Part shown: in pieces, positions 9,690 to 20,519 of the stretch
Layout: every line of letters starts with the position of its first letter
Position numbering within the stretch: position 1 is the stretch's first letter
Assembly: GCF_000204055.1 (NCBI RefSeq)
Contig: NW_006768848.1
Span: 62,001 to 126,000 of the forward strand
DNA from: Melampsora larici-populina 98AG31
Lineage: Eukaryota; Basidiomycota; Pucciniomycetes; Pucciniales; Melampsoraceae
DNA: 64,000 bases
Direction of reading: 5' to 3'
The notes under the pieces: generated by a model
Databases searched by the model: none
The model's input: only the letters and a program-made list of their open reading frames with translations
Told to the model about the DNA's origin: nothing
Program-made: the position numbers and the translations under genes

Positions 9690-11000
9690 GAAAATTTTCC
9701 CATCCATCCCAACAGCAAAACGGTTTATGTCAATGACCCTGAGCATCCAGCCTCCAACTTCCGCTATATTGCTTGGACTCACACCATGTGTTCCAAAACC
9801 AACAAGAAAAAGACTTGGATTACTAGACGATACTACTGTTTGGGGGTTATGCAGTGTTCAGAAGAGAATTGTGATTATGCCGGATCCCCGCCGACTGGAG
9901 CGGATAAGATTTCAGAAGTTACTGATGCGTGAGAATGGTTCCAACTGGTCTCAAATTATTCCTATGCATTTCATTTATCTGTCCTCTGTTTTAAATCATT
10001 TTCCAGACTTACAAGTTGTCCTAAATTGGCATGCAATGGCTATCAAAGGCACGTCAAATGTAACGCCAAATGTCAAATAGATACTGAGTTAAATAGGGAT
10101 GGTGAAGAGGGTTGGGGATTACTTTGTCATGAAGGGAATCATCAACATGAGTGGGCGGAGGTGAAGAAGGGTGATCCGATAGCAAAAGAGAAGCTCAAAG
10201 AAAGAGTCATCAATGACATAAGGACCGGACCCATAGGGATGAAGGTATGTGGAATGATTACCCCATTTTTCCCTCGTGGTCCAGTCATTGACCTCATTTT
10301 ATTGTCCTTAATCATACAGGTTGGAAATGCGCATGTGGGTAAAGAACCCATCACCTCAGTCACATATTTTCATCCATCCTTTGGACACATTGATCGCCTA
10401 GGCTACTTACGGCATGTCTTTCTAACGGAAGCGGGAATAATGACAAACACACAAGACCTCAAAGGCGGTGACAAGTGGCTTACTACCATGATGGACTGGT
10501 CAAGGTTAGATCTGTATCATTTTCTGTCATGTCACAAATTGATGTCTGATGTATTGTAATTCTTTTAGGGAAGGCCTGATAGTTCCCTCATTGTCTGTGT
10601 GTGGCCAAAACACCCACATCTCTTTCCAGAACAAATGGATGCAAGATGTCTTGGTCAAACCTGGTGAGAGATCCGAAAGTTATACAGGCGGCTTCCTTTC
10701 CGACATTACCTACTGTTTTTTCTAATTAGGGTACTTATTAACAACTTCAAAATATTGCAAAACCATCAAACAATGGTACCCGTCCTGTTTTTGTGGCTTG
10801 GCGGCCTTTCAGCCAAACATTACAAGATACACTTCAAAGTCTTGCTTCAGCAGATTCAGAATACAACTATGTCTGACAAGAATAAAGGTATGATGGTGGA
10901 ACAAGTTGTCGATTTTTCACTAGCTCAGAAAGTCGGATTTCAGGATGCATACATGGAAGTCTTCAATTGTCATGATAAAAATGTAGCATGATCAAAATTG
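9690..11000 (+). pseudogene. MULE-like transposase remnant with GCM/WRKY-type zinc finger
   Basis: Translated across frames, the plus strand reads YVNDPEHPASNFRYIAWTH, then RRYYCLGVMQCSEENCDYAG (9830-9900), then CPKLACNGYQRHVKCNAKC..DGEEGWGLLCHEGNHQHEW (10015-10150). The CLGV..C, CP...C.G and H.H spacing is that of the GCM DNA-binding domain. A 75-bp intron (10245-10319, GTATGT...ACAG) restores the frame into GKEPITSVTYFHPSFGHIDRLGY. Further on (10650-10990) come TGGFLSDITYCFF, GYLLTTSKYCKTI and VVDFSLAQKVGFQDAYMEVF, resembling a transposase core. Fusion of GCM1-type fingers with MULE-related transposases is known for fungi. Stops and frame changes show the copy is dead. Confidence 0.6.
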
Positions 11001-11029
11001 CATGGCTGTAAATGGCACTTCTACCAGGC

Positions 11030-11495
11030 AATCACTCGGATTCAGAAAAACAGGAAAATTGTTTCCTTTAGTAGAATATAAAGCGTGTAGTATATTTCAA
11101 AGTGGAAGAGTATGTGGAACCCATTCTAATAAACCACATTCTTCATTCAAGACGACTACAGCATATGTTCTAATATCTATTAATTTGAATAATATATCCA
11201 AAAAAAGAAAAAGAAAGAAAAAGTTCAAGTGGTTATTATCTAAATCACAAAAAAAAACTTATTCAAAACAACAACACTACTTACGCAAATTACGTTTTCT
11301 CGATTCAGAATCTTTTTTCAAAAGCTTATTGATCTTCAAATTAAATTCCATCAATCTAGCATCTTTTCTTAAATCATCTTTAGGTTTACAAAGAAACGGA
11401 TAATCTTTTCCATCAGATCCACGTATCAATATCTTCCGTGGTTTTTGTAACGAAGTCATTATAATGATCTCATCCGAAAACCCTACAAATCATCC
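11030..11495 (-). pseudogene. Fragment of ATR/Mec1/Rad3 checkpoint kinase, two exons
   Basis: The minus strand at 11495-11285 reads SDEIIIMTSLQKPRKI, RGSDGKDYPFLCKPKDDL, RKDARLMEFN and INKLLKKDSESRKR, the N-lobe of the PI3K-like kinase domain of ATR (Mec1/Rad3). It ends exactly at a GTAAGT donor (11284). After a putative 115-bp intron (acceptor AG at 11171-11170) the next exon gives TYAVVVLNEECGLLEWVPHT, the following conserved block. A TGA at 11097-11099 stands where families have Arg before NIL. Because the intron is retained, this is a DNA-level copy of a gene piece, not a retrocopy. Only roughly 100 of more than 2000 residues are present; the intact ATR gene should be elsewhere in the genome. 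Confidence 0.75.
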
Positions 11496-11499
11496 AACC

Positions 11500-12260
11500 C
11501 AAACCAAATTTGTCAACTTTTTTTTCTTTTCCCTATTGAATCAAATTAGATTGAAGAAACGTACCAGCAATACATGCAAGGTTATGAGGAAAAGGAGCAT
11601 GTGAAGCAAAGTTATTGTAATGGAACAATCAATTCACATGGTGCACATTCTGTGAGGCCGGGAAAAGTTCATTCAAGCTGAGCTTTCGATGATCTCGGAG
11701 TTGATAGTTACAAGAAAAGAAGTTGTCGTGCTAATTTACGACATTGATCAAACTTTTGTGTAAGCATTTGAGGATTGACGTGTGAGTTCGTGATCGGGTT
11801 TGTATATCCTATAATCAAGACATCTACATATAAATCATCGATAATTCAAACAGGTTTGAAGTGAATAGAACGCAATCAAGAAAGCAAAAGAGGGTATTCG
11901 ACTTACGAAAGACATTATGAATGAATTGATGAGGTGAGTAGGTAAGATTTAGATTGGTGACGACTTGATTTGTTTCCAAATCAAGATCGGAGGATGATGA
12001 TATTGGAGTTGGTGAGTGAGAAGAGCGTTAGTCGGTGGTCTTTCAGATGGTGGTTTGATAAATCAAGTGCACAGACCACCCCACCCCTACTCGAGCAACT
12101 GTTACCCGAGCGGGCCAAAAACGGATCAAAAAAATAAATAAATAAAAAAAAAAAAAAATCAATCCACCAGTACAACCAAGGGAATGTTTCACCCAATAGC
12201 TTGCCTCAAACATTTTTTTGAGCGGTCCTCAGACCGATGCACCTAGGACCGATGCCCATC
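11500..12260. other. Non-coding stretch with A-rich tract
   Basis: No gene is recognised. An AAATAAATAAATA/poly-A tract lies at about 12133-12160. The stretch separates two broken gene fragments in opposite orientation. Confidence 0.4.
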
Positions 12261-12263
12261 GGT

Positions 12264-12336
12264 TTCAGTCAATTAGGTTTCATTGACTGAAACCTATCCT
12301 GGTCAATTAGGTTTCATTGATTGAAACCTATCCTGA
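12264..12336. repeat. Tandem duplicated hairpin, about 34-bp unit
   Basis: The unit GGTTTCATTGA-TGAAACC occurs twice (about 12266-12299 and 12300-12334), each preceded by GTCAATTA. Each unit is itself an inverted repeat, AGGTTTCA/TGAAACCT. It abuts the start of the COX15 fragment. Confidence 0.55.
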
Positions 12337-12339
12337 TTG

Positions 12340-12955
12340 GAAAACCAATCTACCGCACTGAATCTGTAAAGGTTTTGGAATCTAAGGTTCCTATGAGAGC
12401 TCGTGGATTCGTGAATTCAGTCACTGGACTTGTGTTTCTTACTGCTGTCTCAGGTAAGATCTATTCTTTTTCATCCCTCAATTCATTCAAACAAAAAATA
12501 CTAAAGCTAACTTTTTGATGTTTTTTTATGAACAATTATTTAACTTAGGTGCATTTGTGGCAGGATTAGATGCAGGATTATTTTATCATACGTTTCCATT
12601 AATGGGAGATCATTTAATTCCACCTAAATCTGAATTAATATCTGCAACCATAACAAATCAAAACAAAGGAAGACCCGGATGGATCTGAAACATATTTGAA
12701 AACCCAACCACCGTTGAATTTGATCATCGAATCTTAGCAAGCCTAACCTTGACATCTATCATTGGATTATTTACATACCTTTCGAAAAAGAAATCTTACT
12801 TACCACCTTCAACTTCTTTGTGGATTCAATCAATGGTCGGAATGGTTTCGATTCAAGTTGGATTGGGGATTTCGAGTTTGGTTTATTTGGTACCTACTTC
12901 ATTGGCTGCGGCTCATCAAGCTGGTAGTTTGGTTTTACTTAGTTGCTGAGGTCTA
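12340..12955 (+). pseudogene. Fragment of COX15 heme A synthase, two exons
   Basis: Exon one ends in GLVFLTAVS; a 95-bp intron (12454-12548, GTAAGA...TTAG) joins it in frame to GAFVAGLDAGLFYHTFPLMGD. Then come LIPPKSEL, IFENPTTVEFDHR and AAAHQAGSLVLLSC, diagnostic of COX15, the mitochondrial inner-membrane enzyme converting heme O to heme A. HQAG and FDHR carry the heme-ligand histidines of the second half. A TGA at 12686-12688 replaces the residue before NIFENPTT, which is Arg in relatives. The N-terminal half and the last helix are missing. The retained intron again indicates a DNA-level fragment; a functional copy must exist elsewhere if the organism respires with cytochrome oxidase. Confidence 0.8.
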
Positions 12956-13069
12956 TAACACTGTTTTTTTTTTTTTTCAAAAATCAGATTTCCAAATGAT
13001 CTCATTTTTTTATGGAATATTGTAGGAAATGGAACCTCAATGCATTGATGCTTTGCATCCATTGATGAT

Positions 13070-13320
13070 ATATTTTGCAGAGCAAGTCCCTACCAAAGTT
13101 TTTGGATGGGACGGCGCTCCAATGTCAATCTGGGGTGATCACATCTCGTTGAGATGTGAACGCCCAAAATGATTGTATTGGCTGCAAACAAATATTGTTA
13201 TTGTAGAGCAAGTCCCTACCAAAGTTTTTGGATGGGATGGCACTCCAATGCCAATCTGGGGTGATCACATCTCGTTGAGATGTGAACCCCCAAAAGATTG
13301 GATTGGCTACATTAGCTCAA
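13070..13320 (+). repeat. 125-bp direct tandem duplication
   Basis: AGAGCAAGTCCCTACCAAAG begins at about 13080 and again at about 13205. The two units stay alike through GGGGTGATCACATCTCGTTG and differ by a few substitutions. The function is unknown. It lies downstream of the COX15 fragment. Confidence 0.7.
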
Positions 13321-13429
13321 ACCCTTGTATTGGATACTATAAGCTCAAACCCTTGGATTGGGCACTGGAATCAAGTGCGGAACAGCAGCTTGTTTTCCCA
13401 AACCTTCAATTTTTTTTATTAGTTGATGT

Positions 13430-13930
13430 GTGTTTAGTTTTACTTTATTAGAATATATTTGTTCAATCAGTCCTTTTATATTATTTTTGCTTTCTTAGAA
13501 TTCTTTGGTTTAATCAGTTTGATCAGTGTTTTTTTGTCTTTGTTTACTTTATTAGAGTTTACTGTTCAATCATTTTTTTATCTTCTTTTACTTTATTAGA
13601 GTTTACTGTTCAATAATCTTTTTTATCTTCTTTTACTTTATTAGAGTTTACTGTTCAATCATTTTTTTATCATTTTTTACTTTATTAGACTTCATTCATT
13701 TAATCAGTATTTTTGTCTTTTTTTACTTTATTAGAATTTACTGTTCAATCAGTCCTTTTTTTGTTATTTAGAATTCATTCATTTAATCAGTTTAATCAGT
13801 GTTTTTTGTCTTTTTTTACTTTATTAGAATTTACTGATCAATCTTTTTTTTATTTTTTTTGCTTTCTTAGACTTCCTTTATTTAATCAGTATTTTTGTCT
13901 TTTCGTTTGATCATTTTTTTTGAAATGTGT
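13430..13930 (+). repeat. T-rich minisatellite
   Basis: Imperfect units built from TTTTACTTTATTAGA, (G/A)TTTACTGTTCAATCA and a T-run plus CTTC/TTTG recur about ten times with a period near 45-60 bp. The units differ in length and there are no unique spacers, so this is a degenerate tandem repeat. No gene is present. Confidence 0.65.
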
Positions 13931-13988
13931 AACATTAAGCTTACTAAAACTTAGTATAAAAATACCAAACAAGCACAAGGTTTGGGCC

Positions 13989-14993
13989 AAGGGTACTCAA
14001 AGCAAGTATGTGGCGCCACATATGTGCACCACATACTTTCTCATTTTGTTTTTGACAGGCAAAATGACCTTTCTGCTGACATTACAATATGCCAAATATA
14101 ATTCAATATGTCCTTTTCTTCAACTGGTTATGGTAATTTCCTTGTCAAAAATGAAATGATAGGTGGTACCCAAAGGCACGACGGTACCACCGTTTTCCAT
14201 GACATTGAAGTGACATCGCACGGGGCTGTTTCGGGGAAAAATTATCCTTCTAGAGAGGATAACCTTTTTCTTGACGCATACACGTAGTAAAACAAGAAGT
14301 GAAAAGTTTTCCAGACTTGCGGAAAAACTTTTCCATCTTCTTTCCCACGCGTCAAGTTCTCCCCTCCCCGAGAGATCTCGCACTCTGCAGGAAATCCTCT
14401 CTATCTTTCCATTCTCACACTTTGTCTCTCAACTATCTTTCTCGCTCCCGCCCTCCACCCAGGTAGAGTGTCACTTACCCCTTAGGATACAAGGTATTTC
14501 TTTAAGTGGGTACGGTGTACCACAATTTAGGTAACGTGGAATGGTTAACTGAGGTTAACGAAAACTAGGTTCTTATAACCTGGAAAGTCTTGGAATGTTT
14601 TTCGGTGTAAGACGAAGACAGGTTGCTAACGGTTTCTTTACCCTTTAATTTCTCTTTACATTATGGTTCCTTTTTTATTTTGTCTATACATGTACGTAGA
14701 TGGTGCCTAGCCCGCCGTTCAGAGCTCCCCCATCTACAGTCCTAGGTGGTCCTACTCCCCTCCTCCCGGAGGGGCCCCCTCAAGAAACCTAAAACCTCTC
14801 GAACAAAGGGATGGTTTTGGTTTAACTAGGATTTACCAAAAGACTAGTATAGTAAATGAATAATACTTATGAATTAAGAAACCAAAACCAATGTGCCATC
14901 TAGTTCCCAAACATAGATATCACGAGTTGAGAATGGACTTGAAAAGTATGTGACGCCAGATATGTGGCACCACATAGTACTTTGAGTACCCTT
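13989..14993. mobile_element. 1.0-kb element with terminal inverted repeats, no transposase
   Basis: The left end AAGGGTACTCAAAG (13989) and right end CTTTGAGTACCCTT (14993) are inverted copies. Inside each, an imperfect palindromic block GTATGTGGCGCCACATATGTG / its diverged complement follows for about 45 bp. The interior has GC-rich (14700-14790) and AT-rich parts but no transposase-like frame. It is likely a non-autonomous DNA transposon. No clear target duplication was seen, so the superfamily is open. Confidence 0.5.
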
Positions 14994-14999
14994 AATCCC

Positions 15000-15790
15000 T
15001 AGGCTAGAAAACCTAGAGTATAAAATTTCTTGACTAAAATATGAACCTTATGGGGTGGCAGCTGAAACATAACTAAAAAACCACAATGACTATATATAAA
15101 AAATGTAAAAATACAAAATAAAAAATAAAAAGAAAGAAAAAATAAGATAAAGAGTACCACAGCCAAAGAGAAATAATAACATAAGACAAAAAACATCGTA
15201 ACCAAAGAAAAATAACACCTTTGACTTAAAAGAAATAATAATGACTAACAAAAACTGAACATAACTTGATAATTCTTCTTTTAAAATGTAAAAGCACCAT
15301 AACAATAAAATAAAATATAAAGCAACAGCAACAGAAGATGGGAAATTGGGTGGGTGGGCTGACAAAACAACCAAAGATGATCTCAGAAGTAAAAAAGAAT
15401 CTCAGAACACAGAAGAAGACAAGTGTGAACACTATGGGAAGAAAATGGATAGGTTGGTAAAAAGTGGTAAACAGCTGATGATATCACCACTGTAAAATAC
15501 CACAAAAAGGAAAGAAGTTCCATCCGTCAGTAAATACAGTCTCAGAGTTCATGGTAGAACCCTCAGTTTTAACTTTAACAAACTCCCACCCTTGTTTGTA
15601 AATCCACAATGTATTCCAACCACCTATATTGAACTTTGAATGAACAAAGATCAGGTGATCCTAAATCTTGAGAAACCCTGCTTCAGTTTCCCCTCCCACT
15701 TTGTGCATCCACAAGATAACCACATGTCTATTCTTGAGCCCCCAAAAAATCTACATTACCAATCTATATTTTGAATACGCTTTGGAGGAT
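15000..15790. other. AT-rich intergenic DNA
   Basis: A/T-rich, with many adenine-rich runs on the plus strand giving artificial hydrophobic frames on the minus strand. No supportable gene. It may contain promoter or upstream exons of the JmjC-like gene that follows. Confidence 0.4.
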
Positions 15791-15861
15791 CATTGCTTAA
15801 GTCCACTCAATATTTTATCTTTCTTACTCCAATCGATTTTAATGCCAGGAAGTCAAACAGT

Positions 15862-17805
15862 ATGTCAGGTCTATTGAACAAATACGGGGTTATCAATACT
15901 TTAAATACCACCATCATTCAGCAATCATTTCCCTGCAAGGAACTGCCAGCAATCCTTCAGAAACATTACTGCACAGCCTGCCTCAAGCTTGAAGATGAGA
16001 CCTTTTGCTCATTTCAAGATATTTGCTACTGGTTCATGGAAAGACATACAGGGAACTATCTTGGAGAGCCCATCTTTATAGAAGAAAATCATATACCCTA
16101 CAGATTCCCAACCTTGACATTTCCCAACCAATTTCATCAACCTCCAACAGCCAACCAAGTAAATCAACTACGACATTCCATAACTCAGCATTTGAAACCC
16201 ATCCTTGAAAGAGAACGAGACTGGTACAACAACAATACAACTGTATACTTCATTCAACACGAGGAGGAAGCTACTATAACCTGTAATTATTGTTCAGTAA
16301 CCTTGGTGGGTGCTGATTGCCTGTGCAAGCAGTGTGGAAACATGGCCTGTCCAAAGTGCTATGAAGTTATTATTCTAGTTTCTCAATCACCCCATCGAGA
16401 CATTTCTAACTTCAAAACAAAATGGCACACTCAGATTACCCGATGTCAGAGACACAATCGAATCAGCACCCATGGAGATGGTTCCCACATCAAGGTTTCT
16501 CATCTCAATATAACTGACATTCAATCAATGCTTAATGAAATGGACATTCGATCAGACCCAGGAGACTTTGTGCAAGAATCTCACTTCCCACCATCCATTG
16601 ACAAATTCCTTTTCAAACCCTTGGAAGAGAACCAGCGACCTTACTATAAGATCCCAGCTGAAACCCTAAAGGACTATCCCAGCCTCTTCAATGACATATG
16701 GTCTCGTGGTGAAGTCTCCCAAAAGAAGCCAACAAGCCAGACCTGTGAGTATTCTCATTGAATTAATCCATCGTAGTCTTGTTCCATTGACATATATAGC
16801 ACACTCTTTTTTTCAGAGGGCCCAAGGTAAGCCGAAAGGCAATCAAACCCACATCACTTGCTGATTGTTTGTGTACTTCTACTATAGATGTATGTGGCCA
16901 TGCAAAATAAGGATCAAAGAGGGTCACACGGCTCAACAGTGTAAGTAAGATCCCACTTTGTGTACCTTCAATATTTAAGCCTCTAATAACATGCTGGCTC
17001 TGTTTTTTGAAGTCTGCACCTGGATGCAGGTGGTGAGTTTAGAAAATCTGGCCCAACCTGAGAGGTACTCAAAACTTTGCATTTGTGTTTTTGACCGATA
17101 GATGCTATCAACATACAAACTTATGCTAAAGAAGATGAAGGTGGGCAAGGTTGTGTGGGTCGAATGTATTCCTCTTATTTCATTACATCACCTAGTGCTA
17201 ATGACTTGTAACCATACAGGCACTCTGGCACATATACCATCATTTGGATACCAGCAAAATCAGAAATTACCTTATAGACCAAAGAGCTCAAAAGTTGGGT
17301 ATTAGCACAGTGGAGTCAAGGAAACAATATGATGACCCGATCCATCTGTTAGTCTGGTTTTTGGTTTAATCTGTGATCCCAACAAAGAAACTGACAAAAA
17401 CTCTTATCCTAGGTCGAAAACATTTTTAGATCCCAAAAATTGTTCAGAACTTTTTCTAAATTGTCAAGTCCAAGGCTGGGAAATTCGACAAGTGAATTTA
17501 TGCACAGATCCCCCTGATAGGTCTTGCTTTGCTTCTTCCTCTAACTGATAATATTTTGACTGGGCAGGAACCCGGTCAAGCCATCATGATACCTGCTTAT
17601 TCACCTCATCAAGTCTGCAATCTTGCCAATTGTATCAAGATAGCCAGTAAGTATGAACAATATCTTCCACGGCAGTTCTGAGCTTGATTGATTGAGTGGA
17701 TTTATTTTGGACCTGAACAGTGGATTTTCTATCCCCCCAATCAATTGAAAGGTGCATTCAAGTCAAGGAGGAATTAAGGGAGCAGAGGAATCATCGTGGA
17801 AATGT
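15862..17805 (+). pseudogene. KDM3-like JmjC histone demethylase gene, internally deleted
   Basis: The first long exon (ATG chosen at 15862; upstream exons possible) encodes a KDM3/JMJD1-type zinc finger, CNYCSVTLVGADCLCKQC..ACPKCYE, then SLFNDIWSRGEV, where the JmjC domain should begin. The next bases read LPKEANKPDLG in another frame: roughly a hundred expected residues are missing and the phase shifts. Downstream exons are coherent: 16817-16826, 16888-16940, 17013-17032, 17102-17154, 17220-17347, 17413-17491, 17568-17646 and 17721-about 17805. They give GPKMYVAMQ, the Fe(II) motif LHLDAGDAINIQTY (HxD), LWHIYHHLDTSKI, PGQAIMIPAYSPHQV (second Fe His) and MDFLSPQSIERC. The family removes methyl groups from H3K9. 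Splice sites survive well, so the inactivation may be recent. Confidence 0.7.
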
Positions 17806-18250
17806 TTTTCTTACATTATAAAACCTTGACTGAACATACACTCAGTTCAAAAAGGAGTCGATCCGATGGGGTTATTTTTTTGAAAAATTGGTTACTGCAC
17901 TCACCTGCACATTGGGGAACTGGGCTCGTCACGAGTTTGGGCTCAAGAACTCATCAAGGTGAGATGGTGATGAGGATGCATTACATCTTTGCATGCAAGG
18001 GAAGTTAGTGTACATACAAGTTGTGGAGATCACAAACAAGACAAGAAATGAACCGCAGCTTTTTATGAATTGGTGTATATAAAGGAGGCAGACTGAAAGG
18101 GTATCAATGAATGGAAGCTTGATTCACTAGCAATTGCGACGCGATTGATTGATTGATCCGATTCTAGGTGACTAAAAAATCAAAAGTTGAAGTGATACTT
18201 AGAACTTCTATGTATGAGGTTGAGCTGAAGCAGGAGACAAGGCTTATTGA
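17806..18250. other. Degenerate 3' region of the JmjC-like gene
   Basis: Coding-like pieces continue to about 18000 without a single resolvable frame. Beyond that nothing is recognised up to the fold-back element. Confidence 0.35.
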
Positions 18251-19490
18251 CACCGCGGGAATCAATAAGTTCAAACCCGATTGAGCAAAATTGTGGTGTC
18301 CGAGTCCGCAATTCTGCTCAATCGCGTATCTAGTTCACAACTTGTTCACATTACGTTCACAAGTTTCCCTTCAGCTGTAAGAGCACCCACTATGGTGAGG
18401 GTGATTTATCATAGATTTTGCATTCCTGAGCGCGAAAATTAATCATGCGTGTTTTACCAAAGTTGGTAAACACATGAAATCCACTATGGGATGAAGTAAC
18501 ACATGATTTACCAACAATAAATCACTGTGAATTGACCTGATCCACAGTGGTATGATTTTGAAAGGAAATATCTTATTTGTCATAACTTTCATCCAAAAAA
18601 CATCCATCAAATGCTTGCTCCTAGTTCTTCAAAAAACTAATCGATGCCCTTTTGGAGTCTTTGAATGACAATGGTGAACAGTTGCATTATGGCCAAATGG
18701 TCTTTGACTTCTTGTTCGATAAAATTCAGTGTCACACACCTCCTCCACCTCCTCACTCTTGCATCCAAAAAGATTGAGATGCTCAAGTTGCTCAAGCTCA
18801 AATGTAAATTTCAAACGAGTGTACAACTCTATTAAAAAATGATTGAAGATTCAAATTCATAATTGATTGGGGGTTCAAAAGGCAGATGTGAAGTTCAAAC
18901 TTTGAAGTTGAGGTTCAAAGTTTTGAACTTGAAGTTTGAGATTTGAGGATTGTAGTCGAGGTTTTGAAGTGTGGAAAACCGCAGTTTCAACTTGATTTCC
19001 TACGATAAATCAAGTCGTAGGCTTGCGTAGATCTGAGCACGCGGGGTGCAAGATTTAATGCAGCATTACGGACTGCATGTCTAAATCAGGTTGATAGTGA
19101 ACCTGTGGGTATTTTAGCGTTACGGTAACGCTAAATCACCCACTTAGCGCAACCATAGTGGGTGCTCTAAATGGCTTGGGTCAACTGGTCACCCTTCAAC
19201 CTTCTAAGTTCTCAAACCTGAGTCTACTTACTATGTTTACAGATTCCTCAGTCATCAAATCTGGATTTGCTAAAGTAAACATTCTTGAGGCTATGTCTTT
19301 GCTCTGAAAGGGGCCTTTGTACATGTAGGCCGTGTGTATATGTTTACATAGGCTTAGCTGGGGAACTCGAGGAAAGCTTGTGAACGTAATGCGAACGAGT
19401 TGTGAACTAGATCCACGATTGAGTGGAATTGCGGACTCGGACACCGCAATTTTGCTCAATCGGGTTTTGAACTTATTAATTCCCGCGGTG
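18251..19490. mobile_element. Fold-back TIR element interrupted by a nested MITE
   Basis: The left arm starts CACCGCGGGAATCAATAAG at 18251 and the right arm ends with its complement at 19490. The arms match over roughly 115-125 bp, including the shared GTCCGAGTCCGCAATT core. TGA flanks both sides (18248-18250, 19491-19493), a possible 3-bp duplication. Removing the 787-bp nested element leaves about 450 bp, most of it arms. No transposase is present. Confidence 0.7.
18381..19167. mobile_element. PIF/Harbinger-type MITE, copy 1 (787 bp)
   Basis: The ends are GAGCACCCACTATGGT and ACCATAGTGGGTGCTC, with TAA on both sides (18378-18380, 19168-19170). A 3-bp TWA target duplication is the hallmark of PIF/Harbinger elements. 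It is homologous end to end to copy 2 at 32608-33374, sharing the ATTTTAGCGTTA.GGTAACG motif near the right end. It is inserted in the fold-back element. Its interior coding relic is degraded by stops. Confidence 0.8.
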
Positions 19491-20125
19491 TGACCAAAAG
19501 CGAACCAAACGCTGCAAACAAGAGCAATGGAAATGATTGAGCAAGATGGGAAATGCGAAATGGGGGACATGTCAGCATCCAATATTTCATGACTTCATCG
19601 ACTTAACACAGGTCTGAATATGTGGAGAATGGTGATGAAGAGAAAGAGAGGTCTTACCTGAAGTTGTATAGAAAGAAAAAGGAGTCAAAGAGTGAACAGA
19701 TGTGAAAAGCAAGCTATGACTTTGCTCAAAGATTTTCATGACTTGGTTTTTCAAAGTCAAGCCTCAGGTCTTGGTGCAGGCTTTTCAATCCGTTGGGGCA
19801 GTTTATGTTCTGGTGAGGTATTGAGATACCTCGAGAATATATGTTTTCAAATTATAATCCACATCATGATTACAAAACAGATTTGTCACTGCTAAGTAAG
19901 TCCCATGTTTCTCGAATGTCATTACTGGGGGTGTTTTGAACACATATTTGCCCTTAAAGTTTGGACCGTAGTGTAAAGCGGCCGGTGTAAAATTCCACCT
20001 CCCTGGAACGTGGGGACCATTACGATTTGAATTACCCAAACTCACCACTCTTAAAACCTCACAGAAGATGCCAATCGAGTTCTTATGTAGAAGCTCACTG
20101 CTAGTGCAAGGTTACGAACGTATTA
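19491..20125. other. No gene seen
   Basis: Short frames only. It contains the right flank of the fold-back element and the left flank of the pogo-like MITE. Confidence 0.35.
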
Positions 20126-20380
20126 CAGCCGTTGTGAGAACTATTGGTAAGTTTTGAGGTGATGGGTGTCGCCGAGTTTTAACTAGAGTTTAATCTTTGG
20201 TCCAAAACTCAGTTTTTTTCGATCTCACAGGCCCAAACCTTGTTTTGGCTCCTGCAATATGCTTCTATCTCACGGTAATCATGGTCAAAAAGGAGTTTTT
20301 TCTAGTTTTTTCCAGTTTTGAATTAAATCTCGACACAACACAAAATAAAAAAAAGTTACCATTAGTTCTCACAACGGCTG
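20126..20380. mobile_element. Pogo/Tc1-mariner-like MITE (255 bp)
   Basis: The termini CAGCCGTTGTGAGAACTA and TAGTTCTCACAACGGCTG are perfect inverted repeats with TA on each side (20124-20125 and 20381-20382), matching the TA target of Tc1/mariner elements. No coding capacity. Confidence 0.65.
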
Positions 20381-20519
20381 TAATTCCCGTGGTGTCAAGT
20401 GTACAGTGGCTGTAGAGCGACAATTGAGTCAAAAGGACAAAAGCGCCAAGTTGAAGATGAAACTCCGCTACAGAGGTCTGTCTGGATGGTTTTGACCCTG
20501 AGTCCGTCAGTCCGGACTA

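Noticed and set aside
13430..13930. CRISPR-like repeat array
   Set aside because: Units vary in length and sequence and lack unique spacers; the genome is eukaryotic.
15000..15432. Several hydrophobic minus-strand frames that look like membrane proteins
   Set aside because: They come from A-rich plus-strand sequence read as Phe/Leu/Ile codons; there is no start context, exon structure or family.
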